A stretch of 6,539 bases of DNA, taken from NCBI GenBank assembly GCA_903929065.1, contig CAIYTJ010000469.1:1-6539 (forward strand), read 5' to 3'. Of the stretch, positions 5,875-6,539 are shown piece by piece. Numbering within the stretch: position 1 is the stretch's first letter; each line of letters starts with the position of its first letter. The DNA is from an uncultured Bacteroidales bacterium (GTDB lineage Bacteria; Bacteroidota; Bacteroidia; Bacteroidales; Paludibacteraceae). Made by a program: the position numbers and the translations under genes. The notes beneath the pieces are model-generated. The model was not told the origin of the DNA. It did not search any database and saw only the letters and a list, made by a program, of their open reading frames with translations.

Positions 5875-6539
5875 ATGCCAACGGTTTCATTTCGACATTT
5901 TATTTCTTGTCTGCCACTTTTATTTTGCTGGTCGGGCATTGCTTATGCGGAAGAAACTGACAAGCCGGATTCCGCTAAAATTCATCCCATTCAGGAGGTT
6001 ACCGTTACCGAAAAATACCTGAATTCGGAAATTCGCTCTACCACACCCCTTCAGATTCTTTCAGCTAAAAACATCGAACAATTGAATGTGCTTCAGGTAT
6101 CGGATGCGGTGAAGTATTTTTCGGGTGTAACGGTGAAAGATTATGGCGGAATTGGTGGTTTGAAAACCGTTTCGGTGCGAAGTCTGGGCGGAAATCATAC
6201 AGCGGTGAGTTACGATGGCATCACCTTAACCGACTGCCAGACAGGCCAAATTGATTTGGGGCGGTTTTCTCTCGAAAACGTGGATTTGATTTCACTCAGC
6301 AGCGGACAAAGCGATAATATTTTTCAACCTGCACGACTTTTTTCATCGGCTTCGGTGCTGAATATAAAGACTTTAGTTCCTGTCTTTGTTTTTTCAAAAA
6401 ATATAAACGGCAAAGTTTCCATGAAAACAGGTTCATTTGGCTTGCTTAATCCGGCTTTATTGTTGGAAGGAAAAATAAACAAAAAACTCACAGCTTCAAT
6501 AGGCGCTGAATGGGTTTCTGCCAATGGTAAATATCCGCC
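5875..6539 (+). CDS. TonB-dependent outer-membrane receptor, probable corrinoid importer (5' part)
   Basis: The frame is open from ATG 5875 to the window edge: 221 full codons, with no stop, so the C-terminal part lies outside. Residues 1-25 form a signal peptide with likely cleavage after AYA. QEVTVTE (40-46) resembles a TonB box. Residues about 55-166 form a plug domain: PLQILSAKNIEQL, DAVKYFSGVTVKDYGG, VSVRSLGGNHTAVSYDGI (99-116) and the closing SASVLNIKT (158-166). Beta-barrel strands begin afterwards. Unlike SusC-type receptors there is no N-terminal carboxypeptidase-like domain. The B12 riboswitch 108 bases upstream points to uptake of cobalamin or another corrinoid, as BtuB does with TonB-ExbBD energy. 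Substrate assignment rests on that riboswitch; the plug itself is only generic. Gene symbol btuB is plausible but unproven, since several B12-regulated receptors can coexist in one Bacteroidota genome. Confidence 0.9.
   Translation, partial: MPTVSFRHFISCLPLLFCWSGIAYAEETDKPDSAKIHPIQEVTVTEKYLNSEIRSTTPLQILSAKNIEQLNVLQVSDAVKYFSGVTVKDYGGIGGLKTVSVRSLGGNHTAVSYDGITLTDCQTGQIDLGRFSLENVDLISLSSGQSDNIFQPARLFSSASVLNIKTLVPVFVFSKNINGKVSMKTGSFGLLNPALLLEGKINKKLTASIGAEWVSANGKYP

Noticed and set aside
5628..5960. A 110-codon plus-strand open frame
   Set aside because: It runs through the B12 riboswitch and its leader, then overlaps the receptor gene in another frame. Its translation has no protein-like features.

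Overview
The window looks like a piece of a Bacteroidota (Bacteroidetes) chromosome. Three things suggest this. The start codons lack clear Shine-Dalgarno sequences. Promoters of the Bacteroidota type (TAnnTTTG near -7, TTG or TTTG about 20 bases upstream) sit at the right places. The gene content is familiar for the phylum: an FtsX/LolC-type permease beside rbfA, an outer-membrane TonB-dependent receptor, and short lipoproteins. I cannot name the genus. Most genes have moderate GC (cysS samples at about 43-45%), with one AT-rich exception at about 30%.

Layout. Positions 4-76 hold a tRNA-Gly(GCC) on the minus strand, with its own upstream promoter. Positions 249-5407 hold six minus-strand genes. 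Read in the direction of transcription they are a TerB/J-domain co-chaperone-like protein, cysS, a two-helix membrane protein of unknown function, rbfA, a LolC/LolE-type permease, and a small lipoprotein. The first five are separated by only 5-17 bases and probably form one operon from a promoter at about 5438-5469. The lipoprotein follows a 67-base gap and may have its own weak promoter. Positions 5408-5874 form a divergent regulatory region. It contains the operon promoter on the minus strand, and on the plus strand a promoter followed by a well-formed cobalamin (B12) riboswitch and its expression platform. From 5875 to the right edge runs the 5' part of a TonB-dependent outer-membrane receptor. 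The riboswitch makes it a likely corrinoid (BtuB-type) importer.

How the genes fit together. The minus-strand operon is mostly housekeeping: protein folding, cysteine charging of tRNA, 30S maturation, and a permease of the lipoprotein-sorting type. The plus-strand unit is separate and should be repressed when cobalamin is plentiful.

I found no clear new multi-gene system. The items most worth a second look are the AT-rich membrane gene wedged between cysS and rbfA, and the layered hairpins between the B12 aptamer and its receptor gene.
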